64,000 nucleotides of DNA, taken from positions 609,861 through 673,860 of the forward strand of contig NZ_KB891585.1 in NCBI RefSeq assembly GCF_000373485.1, read 5' to 3'. This DNA is from Dasania marina DSM 21967. Lineage in GTDB: Bacteria; Pseudomonadota; Gammaproteobacteria; Pseudomonadales; Dasaniaceae. Under the pieces are notes generated by a model, which saw only the letters and a list, made by a program, of their open reading frames with translations, was not told the origin of the DNA and made no database searches. Positions 37,460 to 45,564 of the stretch are shown here, piece by piece; position 1 is the first letter of the stretch, and each line of letters begins with the position of its first letter. A program made the translations under genes and the position numbers.

Positions 37460-37531
37460 CCGACTTCTCCTGAGTGATGTTATTCGTTATTGATGACTAC
37501 GGACTTACTTCTACGGGCATACTGCTACAAG

Positions 37532-37606
37532 TTTACTGTCACTTACTTTGCTGCCACTTACTTCACTGCCATTTACTTTATTGCCACTTACTTTATTGCC
37601 ACTTAA
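37532..37606. repeat. Five tandem copies of a 15-bp unit
   Basis: The plus-strand consensus is TTTATTGCCACTTAC; units start at 37532, 37547, 37562, 37577 and 37592. Neighbouring copies differ by one to four bases. The last copy runs into the end of the DUF1315 gene and supplies its stop codon and final residues (LKWQ). Confidence 0.88.
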
Positions 37607-37874
37607 GAGGCTCAATGGCTAGCGGGTCGGGCTGGTCGTCACACTGCTCGCCCTCAGCTTTGCTGCCTCGGTCTATGTAACCTACGCGCTGCTCTGCGCT
37701 GACATGCTTTTGCTCATAGGCAATAACCGCCGCCATGCAGTGGGTTTTTTGCTCGGCACTGACAAGCTGGCCATCAGGCCATTTGCCTATTTCTATGGCA
37801 CGTTTAAAATTTTGATAAACATCGGGAGTGAGTTGGGCGACAAGCTCATCGTAGCCCATGGTTTGCTTCGTCAT
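37593..37874 (-). CDS. yeaC: DUF1315 (YeaC-like) protein
   Basis: A 93-residue protein with the family pattern YDELVAQLTPDVYQNFKRA, GKWPDG and ERVGYIDRGS-like ending (QRVGYIDRGSKAE). Its function is unknown; the family is usually encoded beside the rhomboid gene or near pepN in gammaproteobacteria, as here. I chose ATG 37874; an upstream in-frame GTG (37886) is possible. The 3' end lies inside a 15-bp minisatellite, so C-terminal length may vary between strains. Confidence 0.78.
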   Translation of the reverse strand: MTKQTMGYDELVAQLTPDVYQNFKRAIEIGKWPDGQLVSAEQKTHCMAAVIAYEQKHVSAEQRVGYIDRGSKAEGEQCDDQPDPLAIEPLKWQ

Positions 37875-37929
37875 TGGAATTACCACATTGCATCTATAAC
37901 AGCGCGGGATTATACCACCCTATCAGCGG

Positions 37930-38793
37930 CTATGGCTTGCTACTGTTACTGCGACGATCTATAAATGCCGCGGCACCTGCTATCAACAAGCCCATTAACA
38001 AGCCTCCCACATGGGCGGCATTGGCCACTTCGCCCAAGCCCAACAAACGAGTGAAGCCCATGAGGCATAGCACTAGCCATACCAACATAAAGACTACAAT
38101 GGCGTTGGGAATATGCATACTCTTGTGCGGCACTAGTACACTCCACAGCCAGCCGTAGCCTAGTAGGCCGTAAATCACCCCCGACATACCACCAAAAATA
38201 GCTGCCCCGGCAACCATGGCCTGCGCTAGGTTTGAGCCCAGCGCCACCAATAATATCAAGCCCAATAACTTGGTGCTGCCCTGTATATATTCAACCCTAC
38301 GCCCTAAATCCCACAGCCACAGCGTATTAAAAACCACGTGTAGCAGGGAAAAATGCAGAAAAATCGGGGTTAATACCCGCCATAACTCCTGCTTAGACAA
38401 GATCAGGTTGTAGCTTGCGCCTTCGCGGACCACAGTAAAAAAGGTTAACTCTGCCGCCAGCCCCAACTGCGCATCAAAGCGCACCAGTAAATAACCCAGC
38501 ACACTGAGCACAATAAAAATTAAGGTGACGGGTAAACGCAAAAAACAACGCCAGGGAGAAGGTGCAGGCTTGCTGCTGGAAAGCGGCTTTGACTCCGGCC
38601 ATTGCAACGGCCCCTCTTGCAGGGATTTATACGCTAGTGCCACCTGCTGGGCATCCTGTTCACTAGCCACTAGCAGAAGTTGCTTATCCTCTTGCACCAC
38701 GATGCGGTGCCGCAGTTTTTGCTGCCACAGCAGACGACTGAACTCAGCCAAGTCTTCACTGAGCTCCACCGCTATTACTACATACTCCGCCAT
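37930..38793 (-). CDS. Rhomboid-family intramembrane serine protease
   Basis: The 287-residue protein has a cytoplasmic N-terminal region (about 1-85) and six membrane helices. The catalytic Ser is in GGMSGVIYGLLG and the catalytic His in AAHVGGLLMG, so it should be active. It resembles GlpG in layout. ATG 38793 follows GGGAG; an in-frame TTG twelve bases upstream is less likely. It starts 24 bases after the nadK stop. Confidence 0.9.
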   Translation of the reverse strand: MAEYVVIAVELSEDLAEFSRLLWQQKLRHRIVVQEDKQLLLVASEQDAQQVALAYKSLQEGPLQWPESKPLSSSKPAPSPWRCFLRLPVTLIFIVLSVLGYLLVRFDAQLGLAAELTFFTVVREGASYNLILSKQELWRVLTPIFLHFSLLHVVFNTLWLWDLGRRVEYIQGSTKLLGLILLVALGSNLAQAMVAGAAIFGGMSGVIYGLLGYGWLWSVLVPHKSMHIPNAIVVFMLVWLVLCLMGFTRLLGLGEVANAAHVGGLLMGLLIAGAAAFIDRRSNSSKP

Positions 38794-38817
38794 AACAACT
38801 CCCAACCACCACTAAGG

Positions 38818-39696
38818 CTAATCGCCCAAGCGTGTACTCCAGCCTAATTTGCCCCGACAAGAAGCATAAAAGCTATGGCCCGGCGGATGAATAAGAATCA
38901 GCTTATGCGACTTTTTACGTATATGAACACAGTCGCCGGGGCTGGCGGTTATGGTCACTTGACCATCGCAGGTGACCGGCGGATGTATTTGATTGCTGCC
39001 ATGTATGGTGATTTTAATTTCACTATTGCCATCCACCACTATAGGGCGGCTGCTTAAGGTATGGGGGAACATAGGCACTATGCCTATAGCGTCTAAGCTG
39101 GGGTGCATGATAGGCCCGCCTCCAGACAGAGAATAGGCGGTGGATCCGGTAGGCGTGCAGACAATTAAGCCGTCTGAACGCTGGTTGTAAACAAAGTCAT
39201 TCTCTATAGCCAAGTCAAACTCTATCATCCGCGCCGAAGTGCCCGAGTTGACCACCACATCATTGAGCGCATCACCTTGGCCTATCACTTTACCGTTACG
39301 CATAACCACCACGTCCAGTAAAAAACGCTTTTCTACGCTGTAGTTGCCTTTTAGCACTTCAGTAACCGAGGCTTCGATTTCGTCAGGCTTAATATCAGTT
39401 AAAAAACCTAGGCGACCACGGTTTACACCCAACACCGGCACACCGTATTTGGCCAACATTCTGGCGGCACCGAGCAAACTGCCATCACCGCCCACCACAA
39501 TAATTAAATCGCAGCTCTCGCCCAACTCTTCATTACTGCTGATTTGTAAATTTTTATTGGGGAACAAGCCTGCGATTTGCCTAGAAAGTATCACGGTTAA
39601 CTGATTGGCTACTAAAAAATCAGTGAGCACCTTTAAAGACTCAGGTACACCTTCGCCATCCCTGCCGGTAATGCCTATATTTTGAAAATGATGCAT
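38818..39696 (-). CDS. nadK: NAD kinase
   Basis: NadK phosphorylates NAD to NADP. The 292-residue protein has the GGDGSLLGAAR motif (about residues 63-73), NRGRLGFLTD, and TGSTAYSLSGGGPI. ATG 39696 (MHHFQNIGI) gives the normal start; the longer frame upstream would add 24 residues that no family member has. A hairpin lies 30-60 bases upstream of the start. Confidence 0.96.
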   Translation of the reverse strand: MHHFQNIGITGRDGEGVPESLKVLTDFLVANQLTVILSRQIAGLFPNKNLQISSNEELGESCDLIIVVGGDGSLLGAARMLAKYGVPVLGVNRGRLGFLTDIKPDEIEASVTEVLKGNYSVEKRFLLDVVVMRNGKVIGQGDALNDVVVNSGTSARMIEFDLAIENDFVYNQRSDGLIVCTPTGSTAYSLSGGGPIMHPSLDAIGIVPMFPHTLSSRPIVVDGNSEIKITIHGSNQIHPPVTCDGQVTITASPGDCVHIRKKSHKLILIHPPGHSFYASCRGKLGWSTRLGD

Positions 39697-39724
39697 AACA
39701 CTGATAACGCCAATAAGATAATAG

Positions 39725-39755
39725 GCGGGCATTGTATAAAAACAATGCCCGTAGC
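39725..39755 (-). promoter_or_regulatory. Hairpin in the nadK leader
   Basis: CGGGCATTGT (39726-39735) pairs with ACAATGCCCG (39743-39752) around an A-rich loop. It is not followed by T on the minus strand, so it is not a standard terminator. It sits between the end of nothing upstream and the nadK start, and could be an operator or a leader structure. Confidence 0.4.
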
Positions 39756-39796
39756 ACCATCTTACCACTAGGGGGCACAGAATGTATTTTCACGCG

Positions 39797-40843
39797 CTAA
39801 CTAGCGGCGTGTTCGAAGCCGCCACTTAACGACAGTACCTCAATACCTTCATCCATTAAAAAATGTGCTGCCGCATCACTGCGCCTACCACTATTACAGT
39901 AGACAATATGCAATGTCTCTTTATCGAGCATACGGGACTTTAACTTGAGTATATTGAGCGGCATATTTAACGCACCTTCTATATGGCCGTTTTCGTATTC
40001 ATCCTGAGTACGCACATCCACCCATACCGCCTGCTCTTCTAACTTAGCCTGACTAAAACTGACTCGCTGCACCTGCGGCATTTTCAGCAAGATGTGAAAA
40101 TCTTTTTTATCTAGGCGCATCAGTACGCCATTGCTAGCCATAATAATGGAGGCATTTCTCACCGCATCATTGACCAGTGCATCCTCACCAAAGCACAGAC
40201 CCTCGCCTAACTCATTAACCTGTACCGGAGCTTGCCGACCATCGGCGGACTGTAGCACCTTAACCACACCCTCCTTAATAACGTAGCAACAATCACCCAC
40301 TTCACCTTGGCGTATCACCGTATCGCCTGCCGAAAAATAACAGGGCTCAAATTTGTTGAGGATTTGCCCGATGTTCATGGGCGGCACTTTATAAAATAAA
40401 TTGGATTTTAATAGTGTGGTCATCCACTGCGCGTCTTCATCTAAGCCGCGGTCAGAGGAGACGCTAAGGGTAATATAATGACAGGCTTGATCCCAGGCAA
40501 TCATGCCATCTAAGCGGTCGTTATTAAAACGTATCAGGTGGCAATCTTGCTCAGCCAGCACTGTTTCGCGGCGAGGCTGATAATGCAACAGCGGAAAACG
40601 GCACTCGGGCTCATCGGCAGCTAGGCTGCGCAGCTTTTCTTTGCCCGCCCAAATAGAAACCGAACCGCTTAATAAATACACATGGTTATTATCGTAATCA
40701 CCCTCGGCAAAAAGCGCCTGCCCTTTGCATATCACCTCTATAGAGCACTCACGCAACAGGGTATCTAGGTGATCCAGGGTTAAGGCATTAACCGGCACTA
40801 GGGTGTTTAGATGACGCTTATCAAAATGTTCAATATTGTTCAT
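39797..40843 (-). CDS. Cyclic-nucleotide-binding and rhodanese domain protein
   Basis: The 348-residue protein carries two cNMP-binding (CAP_ED-like) domains (about 20-135 and 145-260; the second with GDTVIRQGEVGDCCYVIKEG and FGEDALV) followed by a rhodanese domain (about 270-345) with the active-site loop YCNSGRRSDAA, including the Cys. A sulfurtransferase controlled by a second messenger would be one reading; the first cNMP domain lacks an obvious phosphate-binding Arg in the FGE motif position. No DNA-binding domain is present. It lies between an ACC-deaminase-like gene and nadK on the same strand. Confidence 0.82.
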   Translation of the reverse strand: MNNIEHFDKRHLNTLVPVNALTLDHLDTLLRECSIEVICKGQALFAEGDYDNNHVYLLSGSVSIWAGKEKLRSLAADEPECRFPLLHYQPRRETVLAEQDCHLIRFNNDRLDGMIAWDQACHYITLSVSSDRGLDEDAQWMTTLLKSNLFYKVPPMNIGQILNKFEPCYFSAGDTVIRQGEVGDCCYVIKEGVVKVLQSADGRQAPVQVNELGEGLCFGEDALVNDAVRNASIIMASNGVLMRLDKKDFHILLKMPQVQRVSFSQAKLEEQAVWVDVRTQDEYENGHIEGALNMPLNILKLKSRMLDKETLHIVYCNSGRRSDAAAHFLMDEGIEVLSLSGGFEHAAS

Positions 40844-40954
40844 AGCTTATTATTGTCTCTTTTATACGCTAGGGAGCGACTACTGCACACTCTTACAGCG
40901 TAGCAAACTGTGGCAAAGCTGCCTGTTAGAAGCTGCTCCTAGTAAGAAGGCCAC

Positions 40955-41872
40955 CTATAGGTATTTTTCCATTAGCGGCTGCATACCTCGCAAGCCCTGC
41001 ATACCACCCGTGTGTATAGCAACCATACGGCTGCCCGGGGCAATATCCCCTGAACGAATCATAGCATCCAAGGCAAAAAAAAGTTTGCCGCTATAGACCG
41101 GCTCCAGCGCCAGCGGAAAACCCTCAATAAACTGCGCCAAGGCACGATCACACTTGGCATAGCCGCCACAGTGATAATCGTGTAACAACTGCCACTGGCC
41201 ATGAGGCGTAGTGGCCGCTGCAGCTAGATGCGCCTGCACTTCCGCCTCTAAATAGCCCTCGCCCTTCAACACCGCCACCCCCAACACCTGCTTACTGGGC
41301 GGCAAACCTAACACCACACCGGCCAGTGTTGCGCCGGTGCCACAGGGCAGCATAACGGTATCGTAGCCGTCGCCTAAGCCCTGCTGTATATGTTCCGCTA
41401 TTTCGACACAGCCCTGTACCCCTAAGGCATTGCTGCCACCTTCGGGAATAATCCACGCATCGGGGTATTGCTGCCGTAAGCCCTGTAGATAATCCTCATC
41501 CACGCGACGCTTATAATCACTACGACTCACAAACTGTAACGCCATACCCCAAGTTTGCGCATCCGTTAAGGTAGGGTTATTGGCTGCACTCTCCTCACCA
41601 CGAACAACCCCCAGCGCCTCCATACCACACTCTTTGGCCGCATAGGCTAGGGCATGAATATGGTTAGAGTAGGCACCACCAAAACTCAGTACCCGGCTAT
41701 AACCCTGCGCCTGGGCATAGGCAAGATTATGCTTGAGCTTAAAATATTTATTCCCCGATAGCTGTGGGAAGAATTGATCTAGCCGCAATACCGATACCGC
41801 CACCTGGCTATCCTGCCAAGGCGGGTAAGCTATGGGTTCAACCGCCGCGTAGGCTTGCGCAGGACTTAACAT
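40955..41872 (-). CDS. 1-aminocyclopropane-1-carboxylate deaminase/D-cysteine desulfhydrase family protein
   Basis: A 305-residue PLP enzyme of the tryptophan synthase beta fold. The PLP lysine lies in LSGNKYFKLKHNL (about residues 38-50), followed by SFGGAYSNHIHALA and PEGGSNALGVQG, and a glycine loop (PCGTGATLAG). This group includes D-cysteine desulfhydrase and ACC deaminase; the motifs do not separate them, and D-cysteine desulfhydrase is the more common activity. It follows the coiled-coil gene by five bases. Confidence 0.85.
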   Translation of the reverse strand: MLSPAQAYAAVEPIAYPPWQDSQVAVSVLRLDQFFPQLSGNKYFKLKHNLAYAQAQGYSRVLSFGGAYSNHIHALAYAAKECGMEALGVVRGEESAANNPTLTDAQTWGMALQFVSRSDYKRRVDEDYLQGLRQQYPDAWIIPEGGSNALGVQGCVEIAEHIQQGLGDGYDTVMLPCGTGATLAGVVLGLPPSKQVLGVAVLKGEGYLEAEVQAHLAAAATTPHGQWQLLHDYHCGGYAKCDRALAQFIEGFPLALEPVYSGKLFFALDAMIRSGDIAPGSRMVAIHTGGMQGLRGMQPLMEKYL

Positions 41873-41877
41873 AAAAA

Positions 41878-43224
41878 CTAAGCCTGTTCTTTTTTGTCGG
41901 CATGCAAGGCAGCAAAGTCATGCTGCGAACAGCGGTCACTGTCATTGGGAATAAAATCTGCAGGGCGTTCAACTTTAGTAATGGGCTCACCGCACACCGA
42001 GTCATCCACCTTATGGCGACAAACCGGCAACTGATAATGGGCTAGCCACTGCTCGTATAAGGACTGATCCACCCCGTAGCGCTCCGCGACATAGCCGGAG
42101 GGGGATTCTAAGTAAGCAAATAAATCTAACTGCGGCACTGACAGGTGATCCAGCCCCGGCTGATAAGCCACAAAGGTAATACCTGCCTGCGCTAATCGGG
42201 ATAATAATTTATCGCCACCATCACTAAGCAGAGCCTGCCTTTCGGTGCGTAATTGGCTAATTTCCTCACGCAGGCTACCCAGCTGCTCTTCGCGATAAAA
42301 TAATTCCACTTCGCGCATTTCCAGCATTTCTTTGAGCTCGGCGGTAGCCGTGTCGACAGTGGCGCGCAACTCCTCGGCAAATTTTTGCTCCAGTGCTACC
42401 ACCTGCTGGGTCTCTATATTTTTGGCTGCCGTCACATTCTGCTGAAACTGTTCGCGCTCGTCATGCAGGTTCTGGGCTTGAGCTTCTAGGGTTTCTTTAT
42501 AACGGCGACTAACACTTTTTTCGTTTGCCAGCGCCTGTAAGGCCTCGCTATTTTTCAGCGTTAATGCCGCCGCCTCGGAACGGTAGTGTCTATGCAGCTT
42601 TTCTACATGCTCCCTAGCTTCAGACTTAAGCGTGGCTATACGCAGTTTTTGTTCGTCTAACAGAGTCGCTTGGCGCTGCTTAAAATCATCTTGTAACTGC
42701 TTACGCACAGCGTCATTGGCAGGCGCAGCTTGGCCGGCGGAGAACTGCTCGGATAAAACGGGGATGTTTTGCGGTGCCTGCACAACAGGCTCCGGCTCGA
42801 TTACGGTTAAACCCAAACGATTGCGCTTTAATAAGGCAGCAATTTTTTCAAAAGTAGTGGGCTTGCTATCAGTCACCGGGTCCCACAGCTCACGCTGATG
42901 CCAGGAAACCGCACACTGGCTGCGGCAGGAAAGCTTTATCGCGCCGGCACCTAAATCTGGCCCTCTGGCACCTTTATCGGCCAAATGCTGTAAAGGAATA
43001 TTCCAACTGTTATCGGCATTACCTTTGCTATCAAAGCCCAGCCTAAAAAAAACTGCTGCAGTGACATTCAGCTGGGTATCTATACGCAGGTATACCGCCG
43101 GCACTTGCTGGCCAGCAAACTCGGATATGCCCACCACCCTATCGAGTACCGCCTCAAACTCAGGATATAACATCTCCTTAGTCACATGATTATCTGCCAA
43201 GAAAATAATCGCTTCTGTAGTCAT
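41878..43224 (-). CDS. Coiled-coil protein of unknown function
   Basis: The 448-residue protein has an N-terminal globular region (about 1-130: AIIFLADNH..., with SCRSQCAVSWHQRELWDP), a linker, a charged coiled coil (about 175-320) and a C-terminal domain with a possible metal site (CRHKVDDSVCGEPI...CSQH). I place the start at ATG 43224 (MTTEAIIF) rather than 63 bases upstream. I do not recognise a family with a known function; relatives in pseudomonads are sometimes labelled chromosome partitioning proteins without support that I know of. It is the first gene of the run leading to pepN. Confidence 0.7.
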   Translation of the reverse strand: MTTEAIIFLADNHVTKEMLYPEFEAVLDRVVGISEFAGQQVPAVYLRIDTQLNVTAAVFFRLGFDSKGNADNSWNIPLQHLADKGARGPDLGAGAIKLSCRSQCAVSWHQRELWDPVTDSKPTTFEKIAALLKRNRLGLTVIEPEPVVQAPQNIPVLSEQFSAGQAAPANDAVRKQLQDDFKQRQATLLDEQKLRIATLKSEAREHVEKLHRHYRSEAAALTLKNSEALQALANEKSVSRRYKETLEAQAQNLHDEREQFQQNVTAAKNIETQQVVALEQKFAEELRATVDTATAELKEMLEMREVELFYREEQLGSLREEISQLRTERQALLSDGGDKLLSRLAQAGITFVAYQPGLDHLSVPQLDLFAYLESPSGYVAERYGVDQSLYEQWLAHYQLPVCRHKVDDSVCGEPITKVERPADFIPNDSDRCSQHDFAALHADKKEQA

Positions 43225-43443
43225 ACCCGCTCTCGCCCACTCATCCGTAATAGCAGTCTTATTATTAAGCAGCAATAATAACGGCATAACACGCCGCCCG
43301 ACCAGCCATTTCCGCCTAGTTTAATGCGCACAGCAGCATTTACTGTGACTTATTGAGCAGATTGCTAAATGAAGATGGCAGTAGCAAATCATTAGTAATA
43401 AAGATTCACCGCAAAAAAAGACTCTATAGACAAATGACAGACA

Positions 43444-43472
43444 TAAAAAAACCACCTCGTGGGTGGCTTTTT
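43444..43472 (-). terminator. Terminator downstream of the tRNA-Val at 43505
   Basis: CCACC / GGTGG within AAAAAACCACC...GGTGGCTTTTTT; the minus strand ends in seven T. The symmetric shape could also stop plus-strand transcripts. Confidence 0.75.
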
Positions 43473-43504
43473 TGCGACTTTCTTGGTTGCTACGCTATAG
43501 CGAA

Positions 43505-43580
43505 TGGTGGGTGATGACGGGATCGAACCGCCGACCCTCGCCTTGTAAGGGCGATGCTCTCCCAGCTGAGCTAATCACCC
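43505..43580 (-). tRNA. tRNA-Val (anticodon TAC)
   Basis: A complete 76-base cloverleaf including encoded CCA (43505-43507). The acceptor stem begins GGGTGAT, the anticodon loop is CTTACAA between TCGCC and GGCGA, and GGTTCGATCC is present in the T arm. It is identical to the copy at 43786-43861. Confidence 0.97.
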
Positions 43581-43648
43581 CGCTTCAAGCGTCTGTCGCA
43601 TACACCTAATAAAGGTAAACCCTTCATTTCGGTTACTTTTCCTAGACA

Positions 43649-43676
43649 TAAAAAAACCACCTCTCAGGTGGCTTTC
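43649..43676 (-). terminator. Terminator between tRNA-Asp and tRNA-Val
   Basis: CCACCT / AGGTGG with a two-base loop, followed on the minus strand by seven T. It lies after tRNA-Asp. Confidence 0.7.
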
Positions 43677-43687
43677 TTCTATTGCAT

Positions 43688-43764
43688 TGGCGGACCGGAC
43701 GGGACTCGAACCCGCGACCTCCGGCGTGACAGGCCGGCATTCTAACCAGCTGAACTACCGGTCC
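43688..43764 (-). tRNA. tRNA-Asp (anticodon GTC)
   Basis: A 77-base cloverleaf with encoded CCA (43688-43690) and discriminator G. The 5' end is GGACCGG, the anticodon loop is CTGTCAC, and GGTTCGAGTC marks the T arm. Confidence 0.97.
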
Positions 43765-43785
43765 TTGCAATACTTTACATTCGAA

Positions 43786-43861
43786 TGGTGGGTGATGACG
43801 GGATCGAACCGCCGACCCTCGCCTTGTAAGGGCGATGCTCTCCCAGCTGAGCTAATCACCC
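43786..43861 (-). tRNA. tRNA-Val (anticodon TAC), second copy
   Basis: Identical over 76 bases to the copy at 43505-43580, and the bases just after CCA (TTCG on the minus strand) are also shared. This is the promoter-proximal gene of the Val-Asp-Val cluster. Confidence 0.97.
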
Positions 43862-44080
43862 TCTGCTTCGAACGTGGGGCGCATTCTACAGTAAACACTT
43901 TGCTTGTCAAACGGGTATTAGGATTTTTTATATTTTTTCGTGAATTAAAGCTAATTGCTTGTTTTGCATACAAAAACTGATGGATAAAACGGCACATTGC
44001 ACGGCAATTAGCCAGCCAATAAGCTGCCCTACTGTATGGATTTTAAAATTCGATATACAGTCTCTTTCTAGGCCTTTATT

Positions 44081-44473
44081 ATGGCGCCGCATTCACACTT
44101 AGATAGTTTTATACCTATGGAAATCTACAAAGAATTTACTTTTGAAGCAGCTCACCTACTCCCTCATGTTGAAGTAGGCCACAAATGTGGGCGCTTGCAC
44201 GGCCACTCTTTTATCGTGCGTATATATGTGGAAGATGACATAAACCCACACACCGGCTGGGTGATGGACTTTTCTGAACTCAAACAACACTTCAAACCTT
44301 TGTATGAGCAATTGGACCACAACTACCTCAATGACATAGAAGGTTTAGAAAATCCCACCAGTGAAATACTGGCCCAGTGGATATGGCATAAGCTCAAGCC
44401 CACACTGCCCATTTTAAGCCAGGTATACATCAAAGAAACCTGCACCAGCGGTTGCATATACCGAGGCCAATAA
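44081..44473 (+). CDS. queD: 6-carboxy-5,6,7,8-tetrahydropterin synthase
   Basis: QueD makes 6-carboxytetrahydropterin from dihydroneopterin triphosphate in the queuosine/7-deazaguanine pathway. The 130-residue protein has the zinc histidines and catalytic Cys in CGRLHGHSF, the DHNYLND motif and the late ETCTSGC segment. The family usually starts close to an FKDFTFEAAH-like segment, so ATG 44117 (MEIYKEFTF) is an alternative start; ATG 44081 has slightly better upstream sequence. No other queuosine gene is here. Confidence 0.95.
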   Translation: MAPHSHLDSFIPMEIYKEFTFEAAHLLPHVEVGHKCGRLHGHSFIVRIYVEDDINPHTGWVMDFSELKQHFKPLYEQLDHNYLNDIEGLENPTSEILAQWIWHKLKPTLPILSQVYIKETCTSGCIYRGQ

Positions 44474-44645
44474 AGCCTCTGCGCAGCAATTAGCCGAAAA
44501 CAAGCCGGGAATTTTACTCACAAAGGAAAAGACGCCGCGCAGGCTGGGGATAAAAGCAGCCAAATAATAATGATGCGCTTTAACTAAAAGCACTAACTCA
44601 TTGATTAATATAGAAAAACATGTGAAAGAGCAAAAAAACAGCAAT

Positions 44646-44731
44646 GCTTAACATGCTAGGCCCTATAGGCCCGCCAGCATTAAGCAAACAAGTTGTGCAC
44701 AGTTTTATCCACAGATACTGTGGATAAAACT
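44646..44731. promoter_or_regulatory. Palindromic DnaA-box cluster
   Basis: Two perfect DnaA boxes, TTATCCACA (44705-44713) and its inverse TGTGGATAA (44719-44727), sit head to head inside a perfect 14-bp inverted repeat (44701-44714 with 44718-44731). A third, TTGTGCACA (44693-44701), has one mismatch to TTATNCACA. Just upstream is a bulged hairpin built on TGCTTAA...TTAAGCA (from 44646). No dnaA, rpmH, rnpA or mnmG is near, so this is not a standard oriC. Confidence 0.55.
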
Positions 44732-45275
44732 ACGGTAAATCAAAGCCCGCCGACAATAAAGTAACGTACTCCCCCATTTCCTCCATACGGTCATAGGGGC
44801 GACGCTTTAATATCTCCCACTCATTTTGCTCTTCGGGTGCTGCTAAATACACTGACATAACATGATGCTGGGTAATAATAATGCCGTGCGAGCCCGCACC
44901 TGGCGCATAATCTGCCGCCACTATCATGTCGAACTCGGGTAGGTTTTTACGATGTGCAACCTTGCGAAACTCCATGGAGCGGTTCTCAGAACGGCTGTTA
45001 TACACCCGCCCTAGCCTGTCGGCGAAACCCTCCAAGGTTAATTGTTCTAATATCGCCATTTGCCGGCCGGCCTTGGCATCACCGCTCTCGGCAACGAGCT
45101 CTTCAGCCTCCAAGCTAGCGCTTGCGTCACCTGCCTGTAAGCGGCCTAATAAACTATGTAGCTTTTTAACTTCAGCACTGTCGTGGGCAATGATTTTGCG
45201 ATAATCGAGCTGCCTAGTCACATTCAACAGAGCGGAAGCTTGTTCGATCAGGATGTCAAAAGGTGGTTTTTTCAT
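44730..45275 (-). CDS. Hypothetical protein, 181 aa
   Basis: I do not recognise this protein. The N-terminal half is helical and charged (ILIEQASALLNVTRQLDY...), the C-terminal half (FDMIVAADYAPGAGSHGIIITQHHVMSVYLAAPEEQNEW) looks like a compact alpha/beta domain with HGIIITQHH as its most distinctive segment. There is no signal peptide or membrane helix. Its stop codon lies inside the DnaA-box palindrome. Confidence 0.6.
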   Translation of the reverse strand: MKKPPFDILIEQASALLNVTRQLDYRKIIAHDSAEVKKLHSLLGRLQAGDASASLEAEELVAESGDAKAGRQMAILEQLTLEGFADRLGRVYNSRSENRSMEFRKVAHRKNLPEFDMIVAADYAPGAGSHGIIITQHHVMSVYLAAPEEQNEWEILKRRPYDRMEEMGEYVTLLSAGFDLP

Positions 45276-45419
45276 AGAAAGCAGGTCTTATTTTTATAAG
45301 TATAACGCTGTCGCGCATAGCCAAACTACGCTGTATTCTACGTCTTAGCCCCTCACAATGAAAGACTAGCCCTCTTGCAGCTACCGGTATTAAATCGCTA
45401 GATTATTTACTAATTACAC

Positions 45420-45425
45420 TATAAT
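45420..45425 (+). promoter_or_regulatory. Candidate -10 box of the porin gene
   Basis: A perfect TATAAT lies 140 bases before the porin start. The -35 position at 17-base spacing reads GCTAGA, a poor match, so an activator may be needed. This is the best sigma-70 candidate in the gap. Confidence 0.35.
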
Positions 45426-45564
45426 TCCAGCCACTGTCATATTCTTGCAACATTACAGTCACAAAATGCACAGCATTACAGAGCAAACGGTTTTTTATAA
45501 AAGCAGCCGCGCCCTGTTACTAGTGATCTATATTACAACGACAAAGATATATCTGGAGAGACGA

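Noticed and set aside
37474-37680. Plus-strand frame with a CHLL-rich repeat
   Set aside because: The repeat residues are only the translation of the 15-bp minisatellite, and the frame runs antisense across the end of DUF1315.
44646-44731. Chromosome origin oriC
   Set aside because: DnaA boxes are present, but none of the usual oriC neighbours (dnaA, dnaN, rpmH, rnpA, mnmG) are near, and there are only three boxes.
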